From NCBI RefSeq assembly GCF_902686445.1, contig NC_062213.1:5267241-5331240 (forward strand): DNA of 64,000 bases. Reading direction: 5' to 3'. The first letter of the stretch is position 1, and each line of letters opens with the position of its first letter. Of this stretch, positions 44,985 to 57,779 are shown piece by piece. The translations under genes and the position numbers were made by a program. The notes below the pieces were generated by a model. It was given only the letters and a program-made list of their open reading frames with translations. It had not been told where the DNA came from and ran no database searches. This stretch comes from Sciurus carolinensis. Its lineage: Eukaryota > Chordata > Mammalia > Rodentia > Sciuridae.

Positions 44985-46885
44985 GTAACAAGGTTGCAGG
45001 ATGCAAGACTAATATGTAAAAGTCAACTACTTTCCTATATACCATCAATGAATAAGGGAAATTTGAAATCAAATACACAAAACCAGTTACATTAATACTT
45101 CCAAAAATGAAACACTTAGATAAAAACTAATATGATATGTATAAGTATAAGCTCTATATGAGAAACTCTACAAAACTGTGATAAAAGAAGTCGAAGAACT
45201 CAATAACTGGGGAAACATTCCATGTTATTAAGTAGAAAGATTCAATATTCTCAAGATATCAGTTCTTTCACCTGGATCTATAGAATTGATGCAATCCCAA
45301 TAAAATTCCAACAATTTATCTTTTGATTACTGGAAAACTGATCCTGAAGTTTACGTGGAACCAAACTATCCAGAGAAACTGATGGAACGTTGAAGAAGAG
45401 TATCAAGGCTGGAAGACTGACACCACCTGACTTCAAAACAGTAGGCACTGCTGTGTGCTTATGGGGAAAGAACAGACCCATAGATCAGTTTAGCAGAACA
45501 GGAATCCAAGAAATTGTCTACACAATGGGGTTGATTATTTCTGATGGAGGAGCAGAGTTATAAAATGGAGAAAAATTAGTCTTTTCAACAAATGATGTTG
45601 TGATGGTCGGACCTTCACATACAAAAGAAAAAAGTGAAACTAGATACAAACATTAACTTGAAAATGGTTCAGAGACCTAAATGTTACATGAAAAATTACA
45701 AAACTCATAGATGATAACAGGGGAAAATAGAGTTGACTTTGTGTTTGGATATGACTATGTAGTATGATACCAAAAGCACCAACCATGAAAGAAAGGATCA
45801 ATAAACCATACTTTGTTAACATTAAACATTCCTGCTCTGCAAAAGACAAGGACACCGTGAAAAGAATGGAAGGCAAGCCACAAACTGGGTGGAGGTATTT
45901 GCAATAGACATATCTGACAAAGGGGGAAAACAGAGAGAAACCTCCATGATTAGAAAGGAAACTACTGCATTAAAAATGGACCCAAAAGCTTAAAAGATAG
46001 CTCCCACAAGAAGATATACAAATATAAATTAAGTTTATCAAATGGTTGTTCCATATCCTGTGTCATCAGGAAAATATAAATGGTGGCCAATACAAGATTC
46101 CCAAATCTAGAAGATGACCACATAGGAAGCAGCAGGGACTCTCATTCACTGGGGTGGGAATGCGGGATGGTCTGGCCACTTTGGAAGACAGTTCGGCACT
46201 TTCTTGTAAAATGGAACACAAGGTGACGGTGAAATGCAGTGAACGTGCTCCCTGCTATTTGCCAACGGAGTTGAAAACTTATGTCCACACGAAACCTTGC
46301 ACACAGATGTTCATACTAGCTTTATTCATAACTGCCAAAACTCAGAAAGCACCGAGCTGGCCTTCAGTAGGTGAATGTATGAACGGGTCCATCCAGACAA
46401 GAGAACATTATGCCAAACCAACAAAACTGAGTGATCAAGCTGTGAAAAGATGGGAAAGAAACATAAATGAATATTGCTAAGAGAAGAAGCCAACCTGAAA
46501 GGGCTACAAATTGCAGGATGACCTAAATGACCTTCTGGGGAAGACTAACCCATGGAGACAGTAAAACTGTCAGTGGTTGCCAGGGGTCATGGTGCAGGAG
46601 GGATGAATAGGCTGAGCAAAGCAGACTTTTAGGGCAGTGAAACTATGCTGTGTGATATTTTAATGGTGGATATACATCATTATCTATCTGTCCAAGTCCA
46701 CAGATGTGTACTGCCAGGAGGAACCCTAGGGTGAACAATGACTTTGGGTTACAATGACTTGTCCATGTAGGTTCACAGGATGTTGATAATGTGGGGTTAA
46801 AAGGGGTATGGAATATCTGTGCCTGCTTCTTTTGCTGTAGCCTTGAAACTGCTCTAAAAAATGAAGTCTTAAAAAGAAACCCAAA
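44985..46885 (+). mobile_element. Old L1 (L1M-type) LINE, 3' half
   Basis: A decayed ORF2 end and 3' UTR on the + strand. ORF2 traces in broken frames include VAGCKTNM-, LCVWI-, VKRMEGKPQTGW and SFTGVGMRDGL-like segments. The 3' UTR has AGTGGTTGCCAGGGGTCATG, GGGATGAATAGGCTGAGCAA, CAGTGAAACTATGCTGTGTG, TTTAATGGTGGATATACATC and a tail near CTGCTCTAAAAAATGAAGTC followed by TTAAAAAGAAA. Many stops and frameshifts. The 108-codon frame at 46154-46480 is part of this dead ORF2. Confidence 0.85.
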
Positions 46886-47689
46886 CTGAGCAGATTCCTC
46901 CCTACCTTAACAGATCCGTGACTTCCGATGTACTTAGCATAGTCTGAATCTGGAAGGTGCTCTTGGCCCTGAGTGAAGGACCTCTGATTCTTACCAAGTT
47001 TCCACTCAGACCACTGCCCACCTCAAGTTGCTTCCTGCTCCTCCCTCTGTCCCTCCACAGCCCTTTCTAAACCACCTGCCAGCTCCTGCTCTGCCCTGGG
47101 CAGGGCCTTGTTTCCTCCTGCAGGGTCCTCTCCCAGAACGTGCCTTCCCCTCAGATCCCGCTTTAATTCAGGCCAGCATGACCCCATTACAGTGCCCTGG
47201 AGAAGGCCAGCTTCAGAACAAGCTCTGTGGTGGCCTGCCCTTTGCCTGTTATTCCACTGCCTCCAACTGTTATAGAATAGTTAGGTGAGTTGTTGAAGGC
47301 TTTTCTCACCCATTATTTCATGAAGTCCTTTTTATCAAGTATCATTAGAAGTTGTTACATATCAGATACTTAGATAACAATTTCATATTGTGAATACACC
47401 TGGGTTTCAAATGGCCTCAATTCACTTGCAGTAAATATATCAAATAATTGTATAAAAGAAGTGACAATTGGACCATTGCAGCAACAAGTGGGAGAATTTG
47501 ACATGCTTCCTCTCTTGGGAAATGTTCCGCTGACAAAGCTGGGTGTGAGGAGCTGTTCTGTCATAAAGTACAGAGAATCATCTGTAACACGTCCTGAGAT
47601 CTGCAGTCACTGTGCTAGGGTAGGGTCAGCCAGGGGTGTAGCCCCAGTCCAAGTGCAGGCACCCTTGAGAGCCAGGAAGAGCTGGCATT
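46886..47689. other. No gene seen; possible L2 scrap at 46990-47180
   Basis: A pyrimidine-rich segment with CAGCCCTTTCTAAACCACCT may be L2. The remainder to 47689 is featureless. Confidence 0.4.
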
Positions 47690-47955
47690 TCAGGTTGAGT
47701 CCCGAGGCTAGAAATGACGGTGGTCCCACCTGGATGGCAGCCAGGAAGGAGGGGCTCACCCTGACTCCAGGGAGGGTCAGCTCTTTTGGTCTTTGCACAC
47801 CTCCACCTGATTGGATGAGACCTACCTACAGTGGGGAGAACCAAGTGTCTCATCCCAAACCCTGTCACAGAAACACTGAGAGTAATGTCCCACCAAATAC
47901 GTGGCTCACCATGGCCCAGTTGAGTTGATGCAGCAAATTAACTAACCAAAAGTCA
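47690..47955 (+). repeat. Interspersed repeat, old L1-3'-end type (family uncertain)
   Basis: CACCTGATTGGATGAGACCT, ACCCTGTCACAGAAACACTG, ATGTCCCACCAAATACGTGG, CATGGCCCAGTTGAGTTGAT then AAATTAACTAACC. This sequence of motifs is common in mammalian genomes at the 3' ends of old L1 elements; I am not certain of the exact family. It covers the right half of the 155-codon frame at 47461-47928, which is therefore not a gene. Confidence 0.65.
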
Positions 47956-48199
47956 TCCCGGCACTCACCCCAAGAAAGATTCTTACCTTTCGGACCTTTC
48001 TCCCCATCTTCTGTTCTCTGATGTGAGCTTCTTAGCACTCCTATTTCTTCCTTGGATTTGTGGGAGACCCTGACTCAGCTCATCACTTAGATCACAGGAC
48101 GGCCTCACTAGGCAGTGTGGGAGGGGTGGTTTGGACACTCAGTTGTTGCACTTTGAGTGTAGGATGCTCTGTATGTGCTGGTACTCAGACCGGCTCTGC

Positions 48200-48400
48200 C
48201 AGCATTCTGTCCCTGCCCTTTGTCTTCAGGTGGCCTGGGGATTACCTGTGCTGTATTTCTTTATATTCATACATTCAAGAGGGCATCATGCCTGTGTGCC
48301 ATCTGCTTCTGCTGCTCTCCTTCCAGTCTCTCGGGCAGGGCTTGTCCCATCCTCAGTATTTAGCAAATACTCCAGAAAGAATGAACTCGTTGAAGGCAGT
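48200..48400 (+). repeat. L2 LINE 3' fragment
   Basis: A mid-part pyrimidine stretch, CAAGAGGGCATCATGCCTGT, and an end at TCCTCAGTATTTAGCAAATA then CTCCAGAAAGAATGAA. Confidence 0.5.
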
Positions 48401-49667
48401 TAGTGAGTGACAGTTTTGACAATAAAGGTGTCATGGATTGACGACTTAGTTCTGTTGTGTGAGCGCTGCCTTCCAGGTGTGGCAGAGGATTTGGGTAAAT
48501 GGCACAATGTCTTTCTTAGTTTGTTTTAGTTTCCAGTTTGTGGGCTGCACAGTGAAGGGCTCGGGCCGGGGAGTGCACTGGGTAATGCTCAGTGAATGAA
48601 AGGAGCTCAGGTTTTCTGCCTCCTTTTTAGAGAACTTGTTTGGAACCAGAAGAAAAAGAACAAAGATATCTGAATTGGAGAGACTAGATTTCAATTTCTG
48701 TCTCAATTACTTATTATTTATGGAACATTAGTTCCCTATTCTATTTTTTGGGGGGTTGACAAGATCTACTTCACCCAGATCTGATGAAAAATGAGGCTAT
48801 TACTTCCTGGCATAGGGTAGATAATGGACCATATCTCTGCACCACACATAACTCACCAACGCTGTCCTGCCTGCAGTCGGGTCCTGGACGGTGGTCCATT
48901 CAAATCAAGCCTCAAGAAGAGTCCAACTCAACTGCAGGAGAAACCCAGGTGGGCTGCAATCCCCTAGCTCAAAGGAAACCTGCCCTCACACACAGGCTGG
49001 GGCGACTCCCTTGTGTTCTCCTAAGAACCGTCACAGAGGCCTTCCAGACTTGTGGGTGGCCTTGCACTAAGATCCACCCATTTCCCAAACCCCACTGCTG
49101 TTCTCATCTTATTGAATTACAAACCTGGCTGCAGCACATGGGCCCACCCCCTGGGGGGAACTGCCCGCAGTCAGGCTTTTTGATGCAATATGGTAGGCTT
49201 AGAGTTCATTACTCTGGGGCTTGGTGAACTGAAGATCTATTACGTTTTACATCCTGCTTTCTATGGAGTGCCTGGCGCAATGTCCTGGCTGTGCTCCAGA
49301 AAGTTTTTGATTGTTTTTGTAGTTCACATTCTTTTCTGTTTTCTTTTGCTGTGTATTCGGTAGTGAAGGTCAGATGGAGATAATACAGTGAAAACAGTAT
49401 CAATCCTAGAACACTAAAGGTAGAACCTGAGTCCAGGAATGCCAGGTAACTTGGCATCTTTAAACTGTTGAAAGGGGATGTTAAATAGTATCCACTCTAA
49501 GGGATGCTGCATGTGCCTGGCACATAGTAGGTGCTCAGCAAATGTGTTGCGCAAATAAAATATTAAACACAGGAAACACCCCCCACATACGTTGTACCTG
49601 TAAAGATGTTCAGCTGGCAGGAGTTTTATAATTCCCCAATTCTTCTTCATATTACATTTAATTAGAG
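48401..49667. other. No gene supported
   Basis: The 147-codon + frame at 48784-49227 has a mixed Pro/Cys/His product without a known domain. A short L2/MIR end with GGCACATAGTAGGTGCTCAG then CAAATGTG lies at about 49517-49545. Confidence 0.45.
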
Positions 49668-50196
49668 CCAGCCCTCCATGTACACAGGTTCCGCACAACT
49701 GCATTTAAATATTCAAAAGAGTTTGTCTCTACTCAACAGATACAGATATTGTTCCTTGTCATTATTAAGTATTATAAGTAAGCTAGAAAGGACTCAAAGT
49801 CTACAGGAGGAAATATATGGTTAGATGCAGATCTTATATCATTTTATTTTATTTTTGTGAGCCAAAATTAACCTTTTATTTTTATAAGTTGATTATTTAA
49901 GCATTTGTTTTTGTGCTTTTTTTTTTTATTTTTACAGACTGCGTTTTGGTTCACTGTACACAAATGGGGTACAACTTTTCGTTTCTATGGTTGTGCCCGA
50001 TGTAGATCCACACCGTTTGTGTGATCAGACGTGTACATAGGGTAATGATGTCTGTCTCAGTCCACCATCTTTCATACCCCTGCACCCCCCATTTCCCTCC
50101 ATGTAACCTATGCCATTTTATGTAAGAGACTTGAGGATCTCAGATTTTGGTATCCCAGGGACAATTGAACCATTCCACCCTAAATACTAAGGGACC
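49668..50196. mobile_element. Tigger-type (pogo/Tc1-mariner) DNA transposon remnant, interrupted
   Basis: The left end reads CAGCCCTCCATGTACACAGG then TTCCGCA, followed by TTCCTTGTCATTATTAAGTA, TATTATAAGTAAGCTAGAAA, GTCTACAGGAGGAAATATAT. The right end resumes after an L1 with TGCCATTTTATGTAAGAGAC, TTGAGGATCTCAGATTTTGG then TATCCCAGGGAC, ending near ACTAAGGGACC. These are the standard Tigger/MER2-like landmarks. No transposase coding remains. Confidence 0.75.
49918..50107 (-). mobile_element. 3' end of a young L1 LINE inside the Tigger
   Basis: A poly-T run leads into TTTTTACAGACTGCGTTTTG, ACACAAATGGGGTACAACTT and CATAGGGTAATGATGTCTGT, the same 3' UTR as at 57394. Only about 190 bp is kept. 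Similar 17-mers flank the insertion at about 49833-49849 and 50111-50127 (TAT.TCATTTTATT-like), which may be an eroded target duplication, but they are only about 75% alike. Confidence 0.75.
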
Positions 50197-53100
50197 TGGT
50201 CTTTCTAAACAAAGCCACCAGACTAAGAGAAACTGAACTCTTGTCCTGTAGGCACCCACCTTGAACAGGTCATGCCATATTTTTGACCTATACTTTCTCT
50301 TTGAAATACAGAGGGAGGAGAAAACTAAACAACCTTCCCATCCTTTGTCTCCTGCATAAAGACTCACCTGTCTAACCTGAAAAGGAAGCTCTTAACTGAC
50401 TCCCGTCTGCACCTCTGCTGGTGTGTGGCTTATTCATATGTGTGTGGATTTCCCAGTCCTCTTTTTTTTTTCTCCCTCATTACTCCCTCCTCTCTGCCCC
50501 CACCCCAACGTCTGTCTTTCCTTTGCTAGGTAATTTTTAATTTGATGTCTGCTCTGTGAACTGTCTAGGTAGTGAATAAATCAAACAAACACAATTCCTT
50601 CTTGTCTTAGAATGTGCAGCAATGCAGGGACAACTTAAAACCCAGCATGTCAGACTGTGTCCTGGGCAGCGTGTCAAGCTCTTCGACATGGTGATGATGT
50701 GGATAAAGTTGGAGGTTCCATTTGGTCTTAACCCAATCATGAGCCCCCTACACAGTGTCAGCAGCCTGCTCTGCCCCAGCGTTCACCTAAGAGATCGTGT
50801 GCACTTGAATTCAATTCTCCTTGTAATCCTGCAGCCTGTGTAAGTAAGTTGCAGGTTTGATTTTTAGCCACATCTGCCCTGTGGCTACAAGAAATAATTG
50901 ATTCTTTTAGGGCTGCCCCAGCGCCAGCCCATGTTCCCATTGGAGCTAAAACCCAGACCTCTTCAGGTCCTCTCTCTGACCTCTCCAGCAAAAAAAGAAG
51001 CATCCCTGCCACCCAGGGTCTCTGTAGTCCTTGTCGATGTTGCAGCCAAGCACAGAAGCCACTTGGTTCTCCGAGGAGCTTTCTGGAATGGGTGCTTCCT
51101 CACCAAGACTGGGGGTCCAAGACGGTTTTGCTACCATGTGGGGCCTTGGTGCAGGGTGTTAGCTGTCCCTCATGTTCCTTCAGGTCTGTGTTCCGTGTTC
51201 TAGTCTCACTTCCTGGCAGAGTGGCAGGATCACTCCAGAAGGACAGAGGTAGAAGTGGGGCTCTGGAGATCACACTGTGTTACGTGGGCCCTCTTTGACT
51301 GCTTAAAGTGGGTCATGGGCAGCCAGGACCCAAGGGGTGGAAATGGGCTGTACCACTTGAAAGGTTGGAAGATAGCAGAGCTGTGGATCTGGTCAGCCAG
51401 TGGAGGCACGCAGTGTGAGCAGAGCTCAGACTGGGTAGACTCAAAGTGGATCTCACCTTTGGAAGGACATGTCCCAACCATTTCTCTGAGGGAAATCCTC
51501 TCAGTCTCCCAAGTCAAGCAGAGTACTTGCTAGGAGTCCAGTAATGTAAGCTTGTGCTCAGCTCTGGAGCTGGTTTGTGCTGACTTGTGATGGTAGCATC
51601 CATGATGGTATTGCTGATGGTGGTGATGATGCTTTAGTGTATGTAATGGACATAATGCCGTTGGTCAACATTTGCAGGCATTTTGTCTTAGACATTTAAC
51701 AAAACTAATTTTACCTTTATGGACCTTTTGTGTTTTACAGAGACCAGAGTCCACCTATATCCTGGATGTTTGTCACTCTGGCTCTCATTTTTTCTTCTAA
51801 TAGCAACCAGTTCTTCATCTAGGTGAATTTTCTCTGAATGTGTGGTCTTGGTTGGAAGCAAATTCAGGCATGTGCCTAACTGGAGAGTGGCTTGAGGGAG
51901 CAGAAAGAGCTGTTGGCCAGAGCCCTGCCCTTGCTGGTCTAGTATAGCCAAGGCTGGGCTGGTGGCCTGGACACGGTCAGCAAGGACTCTCCTGGGGCTT
52001 CAAGTCTTCAGTGGGCTGAGTCGCACAGAGACAGCTCCGAGGTGGAACCTGGAGAGCAGGGCAAGAAGTTCCCACCTATGAGACTGTCAGGAGGACCCTG
52101 ACAATTCCTGATTCTGAGCCTGGCTTTCCACTCTGATGGCTTTACTATGATCCTTGCATTGATTCCCTTTACACTGGTAAACCAGCATTAGTGATCTCAT
52201 CCCAGGAACCTTGACTGATTCAGCCACATAATTCATGACCCAAAAAAGCACCTGAAGTGAGGGCAAACCCTTGGCTGCTGGAGTTGCAATGAACGGAGTT
52301 TCAGCCTCAGGTCTGAGGTTTTCATTTATGTTGTAACAATGGACAGTCACCTTTCTGGGTGCTAATTTCCTCATCCGTATTGTGGGACACACCAATGCAT
52401 ACCTAGCAGAGGACTTAGGGCTAAGTCAGAGAGCAGCCGTGGAGCCCCTGGGAGAGAAATTGGCATATGGTGGGAAGTTGGATAAAGTTAATCAGTTGTT
52501 AATATGTATCACCCCTATTCACAGAAATTGGAGATCCTGGTTACTCCAGGCAAGGAAAGCCCAGAACATTCTGTCCCCATAGGTTAAACCCTCCCGCTAT
52601 GCAGAGCAATGCGTGAAGCACTGCAGGGGATAGAAGGTGAGCCTGTGCTTGCTTTCCAGTGAGAATTGGGGTGATGTGGGTTATTGGACTGAGCATGGGG
52701 CCTAGTTAATACTTCACCCTCAGACCTCATTTGCTGGTTGACATGCTATGATTTTCCCTCATGCCAACCACACAAAGTCAGGCCGAGATGACAACTGATG
52801 CTTTAGGAGAAGGTGCTTGGAACCTGGAAGAACCATTTTTGTGCTTAGGTCTCAGCAATGATTTTCAAGGATGCAGCACTGGACCTGTGCCTTGTATAGC
52901 TCCCCACGAATAAGCAAAGGCCTTCAAATGGGCAGGAAATAATCCAATTTCCATGAACGTTAATTGAGACCTGTGTCTTCTGAGGCTGATGGCCTGGTGA
53001 GAGATGTCCTGCGTGGAGTAATATGATGACCCACTTGTTCTTCCAGGTACCAATTATTGAGCAGAAGTCACGTCTTTCACTGCTAACCTGTTTGCATTGA

Positions 53101-53499
53101 CCTCTCCTATCCCACCCACAAGGTTTCCATGGCAATTACAGGGCCAGAAAATCATCCAAATCAAAGATGAAAGTTCTCCTGAGTAAAATGCAGCCCCCAT
53201 GAAGCCTTTTTCTCAGTCCTTTCAACATTTTATTAAATAGCTAGACTCCTGTTTGCTAAGAGATCTCCATGCCGGCACCAGGATGGGCACAGGCTCAAGG
53301 AGAAGCACCATGGCCTCCAGGCTTACACACCTTGCCTTTTCATTGGGGGTAATTTCAAACCAAAATTTCAGTGAATAGTATAAGAATGGCCACAATTCAA
53401 TATAAGGTATGTGTGAAATGAGGATTGGCTAGCATCTATGCAATGTTGTTGTCTCTGATGATTCCTAGTTGTTTAGGATAAAGTATAGATCCCATAGGT

Positions 53500-53501
<2 letters not shown>
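50197..53501. other. Long stretch with no gene or clear repeat
   Basis: Unique-looking sequence with frames up to 102 codons on both strands (50758-51533, 51688-51951, 52087-52395, 52845-53135). All overlap opposite-strand frames or lack any recognisable domain. A TGATGG/TGATGATG-rich patch lies at 51589-51645. Confidence 0.45.
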
Positions 53502-53548
<47 letters not shown>

Positions 53549-53650
53549 TACACATACTCACATGTGGATACATATACACACTCTACATAGTGTATATGGA
53601 TGCATCGTATACACACATACACGCACACACATACACATATACATGTACAA
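53502..53650 (+). repeat. (AC)n microsatellite with a decayed CA/TA-rich extension
   Basis: Pure (AC)n of about 22 units to 53546, then about 100 bases of degenerate ACACATAC/TATACAC repeats. The extension is older and more mutated than the core. Confidence 0.95.
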
Positions 53651-53844
53651 ATACCTACCTGCTTGCATATCTTTCTGTTTCTTTTGGGTGTTTTTGACTT
53701 AGTGTAAGCCTTTTCTTCACTATATCCCCAGCTCCTGAGCAGGCCTGGGGGACCCAGATGCTCCCTGAATACACAGTGTTGGAACTGAAGGTCTCCAGCC
53801 CTGGGGCCTATTTTTGGAGCTAGGACAGTGGGTTAGCCTGGGTT

Positions 53845-53930
53845 ATGCTTTAACAGCAGCCCTTTGACCAGCTGCTTAACTTCCCTGAACCTCCTTTTTC
53901 TCGTCTAGAGTCAGTATTACAGTGGCCACC
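53845..53930 (+). repeat. MIR SINE fragment
   Basis: AGCTGCTTAACTTCCCTGAA then CCTCCTTTTTCTCGTCTAGA. Confidence 0.55.
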
Positions 53931-54049
53931 TGGGATGGGGATGTATGGAAGGGAGGCTTGTGGACACGTGCCCAGCCATGACATTGAGAAGCCCCACCAG
54001 AGGTGTCTGCTGTTAGTACTTTTACCTTACAACTCCTTTCTCATGCCCT

Positions 54050-54830
54050 CCCATGACTCTTCTTTACACATTCAAACCGACAGCCAACCCCGTGACTTGA
54101 CCTTCAAAGTGTACCTGCACCCTGTACTTCTGATCTGCAGGACCAACCTGGTCTACACCACAACCACCATTTGCCTGTTTATTGGAATAACCCTTTAACT
54201 AGTAGCCTTCATCCCAACTTTGCTCCCATACCATTTGTCCTCCATACACTGGTGAGAGAGATCTGTTGAAATGCAAAGATCTCACCATCTCAAGACTTTC
54301 CAATAGTCCCCATTGAGTCACACTGTAGTCCAGAGTCCTTATCTTCATCTACAAGGTCCCACCTGAGTTGTCCCCAGTCCTCGCTGAGCTTATCTCCTGC
54401 TCTCTGGCACCTTACTCAGCTCCAGCCACATCTACTGTTTTGGTGTTTCTTCAGAACTCTAAGCCCTGACTGTTGGCTATTTTTTTATATGGAAATCTCT
54501 TGCCATAGATGGCCAAAGGGCACATTCTCTTACTTCATTTTCTCTCTTCAACTGTCTCCTTGGAGAGCTCTTTCCTAATCACCTTCTCTACAGTAACCTC
54601 TTCCCACCCATTCCTTCCCATGGTTTTCTTGTCCCACTTGTGCCTTTAGAAAGATCACAACCTAAAACATGGATCATTCATTATTAATCTCATGTCACTA
54701 GACTAAGACCTCTGAGAGCATGGATTTTGTCTCTTGATCATGTTTTCATGCCTAAATAATTGTCTGGTGCATACGAGAGGCTCAAGTACACTTGTTAAAT
54801 GTTTTAAAACTCTGTGCACGTGACTTTGTG
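54050..54830 (+). repeat. L2 LINE, long copy
   Basis: Motifs follow L2 for almost 800 bp: CCAGAGTCCTTATCTTCATC then TACAAGGTCCCACCTGA, TCCTCGCTGAGCTTATCTCC, TACTCAGCTCCAGCCACATC, GGAGAGCTCTTTCCTAATCA, a CCTCTGAGAGCATGGATTTT segment, and TGGTGCATACGAGAGGCTCA. Confidence 0.75.
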
Positions 54831-55130
54831 ATGCTGTTCCTTTAGTCTTGCACATTATACCCTATTCTCCGTCCAGAGCACTCATTTATTCTGCAAGGCA
54901 TAACTCATATGCTGCCTCCTCTAGTACGTCTCCTCGCCTCTGGATGAACAAGTTTCTCTGGCTCCCTGAATTTCAAACATAATTCTCCAACATTATATCA
55001 TGCTATATTAACTTTCTTGACTACTGGTCTCTGAACTCCTCAAGGGCAGATGTAGGTGTTCTTACTTTTGTAAACTTGGTGCCTTAATCCAGAGATGAAC
55101 ACATAGATGTGTTCAACATATATTTGAAGA
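54831..55130 (+). repeat. Second L2 LINE fragment
   Basis: TTCTGCAAGGCATAACTCAT, AACTCCTCAAGGGCAGATGT and GATGTGTTCAACATATATTT repeat the 3' half of the L2 order just after the first copy, so these are two separate elements in tandem. Confidence 0.65.
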
Positions 55131-55589
55131 CAAAAGAGAGATATATGGTGATAGCTACAGATTTTCCATATAGAGGCAACTTCTTGATACGTAGATCAAC
55201 AAATCAGGAGTTGGGGGAGAAGATGAGAGCTGGAATCATGATGTAAGGTTTGAAAAGACCCCAGTGGAGTGTCTTGATTGCTGACAATATGATATAAACT
55301 GATTTCTCACATAAACAATGAAATTGACAATGAATATGAAACAGAAACCTGGTAATTTGTTTAGGTGAAGTCTATGGTCCTGAAGCTATGTATGAAATAT
55401 AATAGGTGCTTAATAATTCCCGGTCAATTGATTTATTAATGATTTATATAGTGAGTTACCAGTCTCCAGGCTCCAAGTAGCTGATCTATCCAAAGATTTT
55501 TGTCCCCAGATAAATTTAACTTTCCTAAAACTAATATCTTTCTGTGGTTAAACTTTACAAGCCTGTAAGATTCTTATTTCTTATTTGAT

Positions 55590-55690
55590 TTTTCCCCTTT
55601 TTGTTTTCTGTTGGGGATCAAACCCAGAGTGTCACTCATGCTAGGTCAGTGCTCTTCCACTGAGCCTGAGCCATGCCCCAGACTCTGTCA
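55590..55690 (-). repeat. tRNA-derived SINE fragment (ID/B4-like), antisense
   Basis: GTTGGGGATCAAACCCAGAG followed by GTCAGTGCTCTTCCACTGAG and a CCATGCCCCAG end are the reverse of a tRNA-like SINE head with an A-box/B-box layout. It is far more diverged than the ID at 58950. Confidence 0.6.
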
Positions 55691-55804
55691 TTTTTCATTT
55701 GAAATCCAAGGGATATGCAAGCTTTATAGCTAATTTTCTTTGATATTAGCATATTTTCCACTATGTCATTGATGATAGTTATAATGTCTTCTGATTCCAA
55801 TATC

Positions 55805-55925
55805 TAAAGCTGAGTTCAGTGACACAAGCCTATAGTCCTAGCTACTTGGGAGGCTGAAGCAGCAGGTTCATTTGGGCCATTCAGGGCCAACCTGGGCAAC
55901 ATAGTCAGGTATCATCTCCAAAATA
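55805..55925 (+). repeat. B1-like (7SL-derived) SINE
   Basis: CACAAGCCTATAGTCCTAGC, TACTTGGGAGGCTGAAGCAG and GGCCAACCTGGGCAACATAG are the hallmark 7SL-derived segments in the right order. There are several changes, and the poly-A is weak (CCAAAATATAA). Confidence 0.8.
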
Positions 55926-56619
55926 TAATTCCATTATCTAGATTATCTTGTGATCAGTCTCTATTGATTGTGTCACCCAGAAAGGTGATCATAGAGTCAC
56001 CTCTTATTGGATGCCTACCTTGGTTTCCTGGAGCCTCATCTCTAATGTGCCCCAGTGTCCCGTCTGGGACTGTTGTTTGTCCATCACATGCCTGGTCTGG
56101 AGTCAGCTAGAGATTAGTGTTGCTCCCCTCTCTGGTTCTTTCCCTTCTTGATTCCTGCCTTGCTTTACAGAGGCTGAAGTTACCCTGAATGTTGTCCTCT
56201 GGTCTTTCGAGTCTCATCAGGATGGCACCCTGCCCATTGCTGAAAGCTCTATGAGCAGAAACTCACCATGTCCCTCTCCTTTGCACCAAGTCGTTCTCCC
56301 TGAGAACTGTCTGCTTTTATCCACGTTGCCTTGGCTCTGGAAACTTGCTTTTTGTACTGTCCAGTGCTGCTAAGTATGCCCTGTGGGAGGGGTTGTCCTG
56401 GTACGAGCTTTCTCAGTCATATTGGGGGTTAGTTTTTGAAAGATGAGTGACCCCATCATTAAGCTCTGAAGAAGGATGACTCTCACCACCTGCAAGTACT
56501 TGCAGTCTCTGCCGACTATTGCAGAAGTCTAGATTTTGAGATCATAAAAAAGCACATCGCTTATCACATCATGATTTAGAAAGAATCACCTCTTAAAGCA
56601 GCCCAAAGTAGTGAATGAT
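55926..56619. other. No gene or repeat assigned
   Basis: Mixed sequence with no long frame and no recognisable motif series. Confidence 0.45.
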
Positions 56620-56745
56620 GCCAATGTCAATAGCTTCCATTTACCGAGAGCCCATTGATTGCCCATGAAAATGCACACACACATCTCCTAAGGTGTAGAT
56701 GAATAGCTTATTCTATACATGAGGAGACTGAAGCCCAGGCCGTCT
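56620..56745 (-). repeat. MIR SINE, antisense
   Basis: ATAGCTTCCATTTACCGAGA, then CATGAGGAGACTGAAGCCCA. Confidence 0.6.
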
Positions 56746-57779
56746 CCAAGCCTGCCTTATTTTTATTATAGGAAGGAAGAGAAGAGTTGATGGTATGGGA
56801 GGGATTGGTGCAGTGCCAAGAGAGGGAGGGCAGGCAATCATGTTTCCAGGAAGGGGGAGGGAGTGGGGACTGGTCAGTGAAGTTGTGAAGGGAGAAGAGA
56901 CCCAGGGAGTTTCCGGACACAGGGGGACCTTGTTTTGTGTGTGTAAACTTGAACTGCCTTTGACATACCCAAACAGGTGTGTCTGGAGCTGACAAATAGC
57001 TCCTGAACCTGTGCCTAGGCCCACCTGTGCATTTTCTTATACAATAGTTTCAGCTATGTTAGTTCTCAAGATCCTGCTCCTTCTGTGACTTGTCAACTTC
57101 ACTCTCTGACCTGGTTTCTCATCCTCCACCATTTCCCAAGTGATCCAGGTCACCCACCTGCCTTCAGGAAGACTCATACCAATTGGGTTTATCCAGAAAC
57201 TCCTTCATTCCTGAGGTTCCTTCTTAGTGAATTTTTAAATTTATTACCCCACCCTGCTTCTTGCCTTTAAATTCTCACTTGCCCATATTGTATGCAGAAT
57301 TGAACCCAATTTTACTTTAAGGTTTCCCTTGCCATCATCCAGAATAGAATCTGTTTCCATTTTTTTCCATTTTGGTGTCTCTGGTTTTGCTTTTTTTTAA
57401 TTTTTATTTTTACAGACTGCATTTTGATTCATTGTACACAAATGGGGTACAACTTTTCATTTCTGTGGTGTATGGTTGTACACAATGCAGATTCACACCA
57501 TTTGTGGAATCATACATATACATAGGGTAACACTGTCTGTCTCAGTCTACTATCTTTCCTTCTCCCACTCCCTCCCACCCCATTTTCCTCTATACCATCC
57601 AAAGTTCCTTCATTCTTCTCTTCCCCCCTCTCATCCCCGCCCCGTTATGTATCATCATCCACTTATCAGAGAAAACATATGGCCTTTGTTTTTTTTGGGG
57701 GATTGGCTTATTTCACTTAGCATGATATTCTCTAACTCCATCCATTTACCAGCAAATGCTGAAATTTTATTCTTTATGC

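Noticed and set aside
46154..46480. 108-codon + frame resembling a gene
   Set aside because: It is a piece of decayed ORF2 in an old L1.
47461..47928. 155-codon + strand frame
   Set aside because: Its right half is an interspersed repeat; the product has no recognisable family.
48784..49227. 147-codon + frame
   Set aside because: No known domain, mixed composition, no acceptor or donor that fits; expected by chance in a window this long.
53469..53702. Thr/His-rich + frame
   Set aside because: Translation of the AC microsatellite and its decayed extension.
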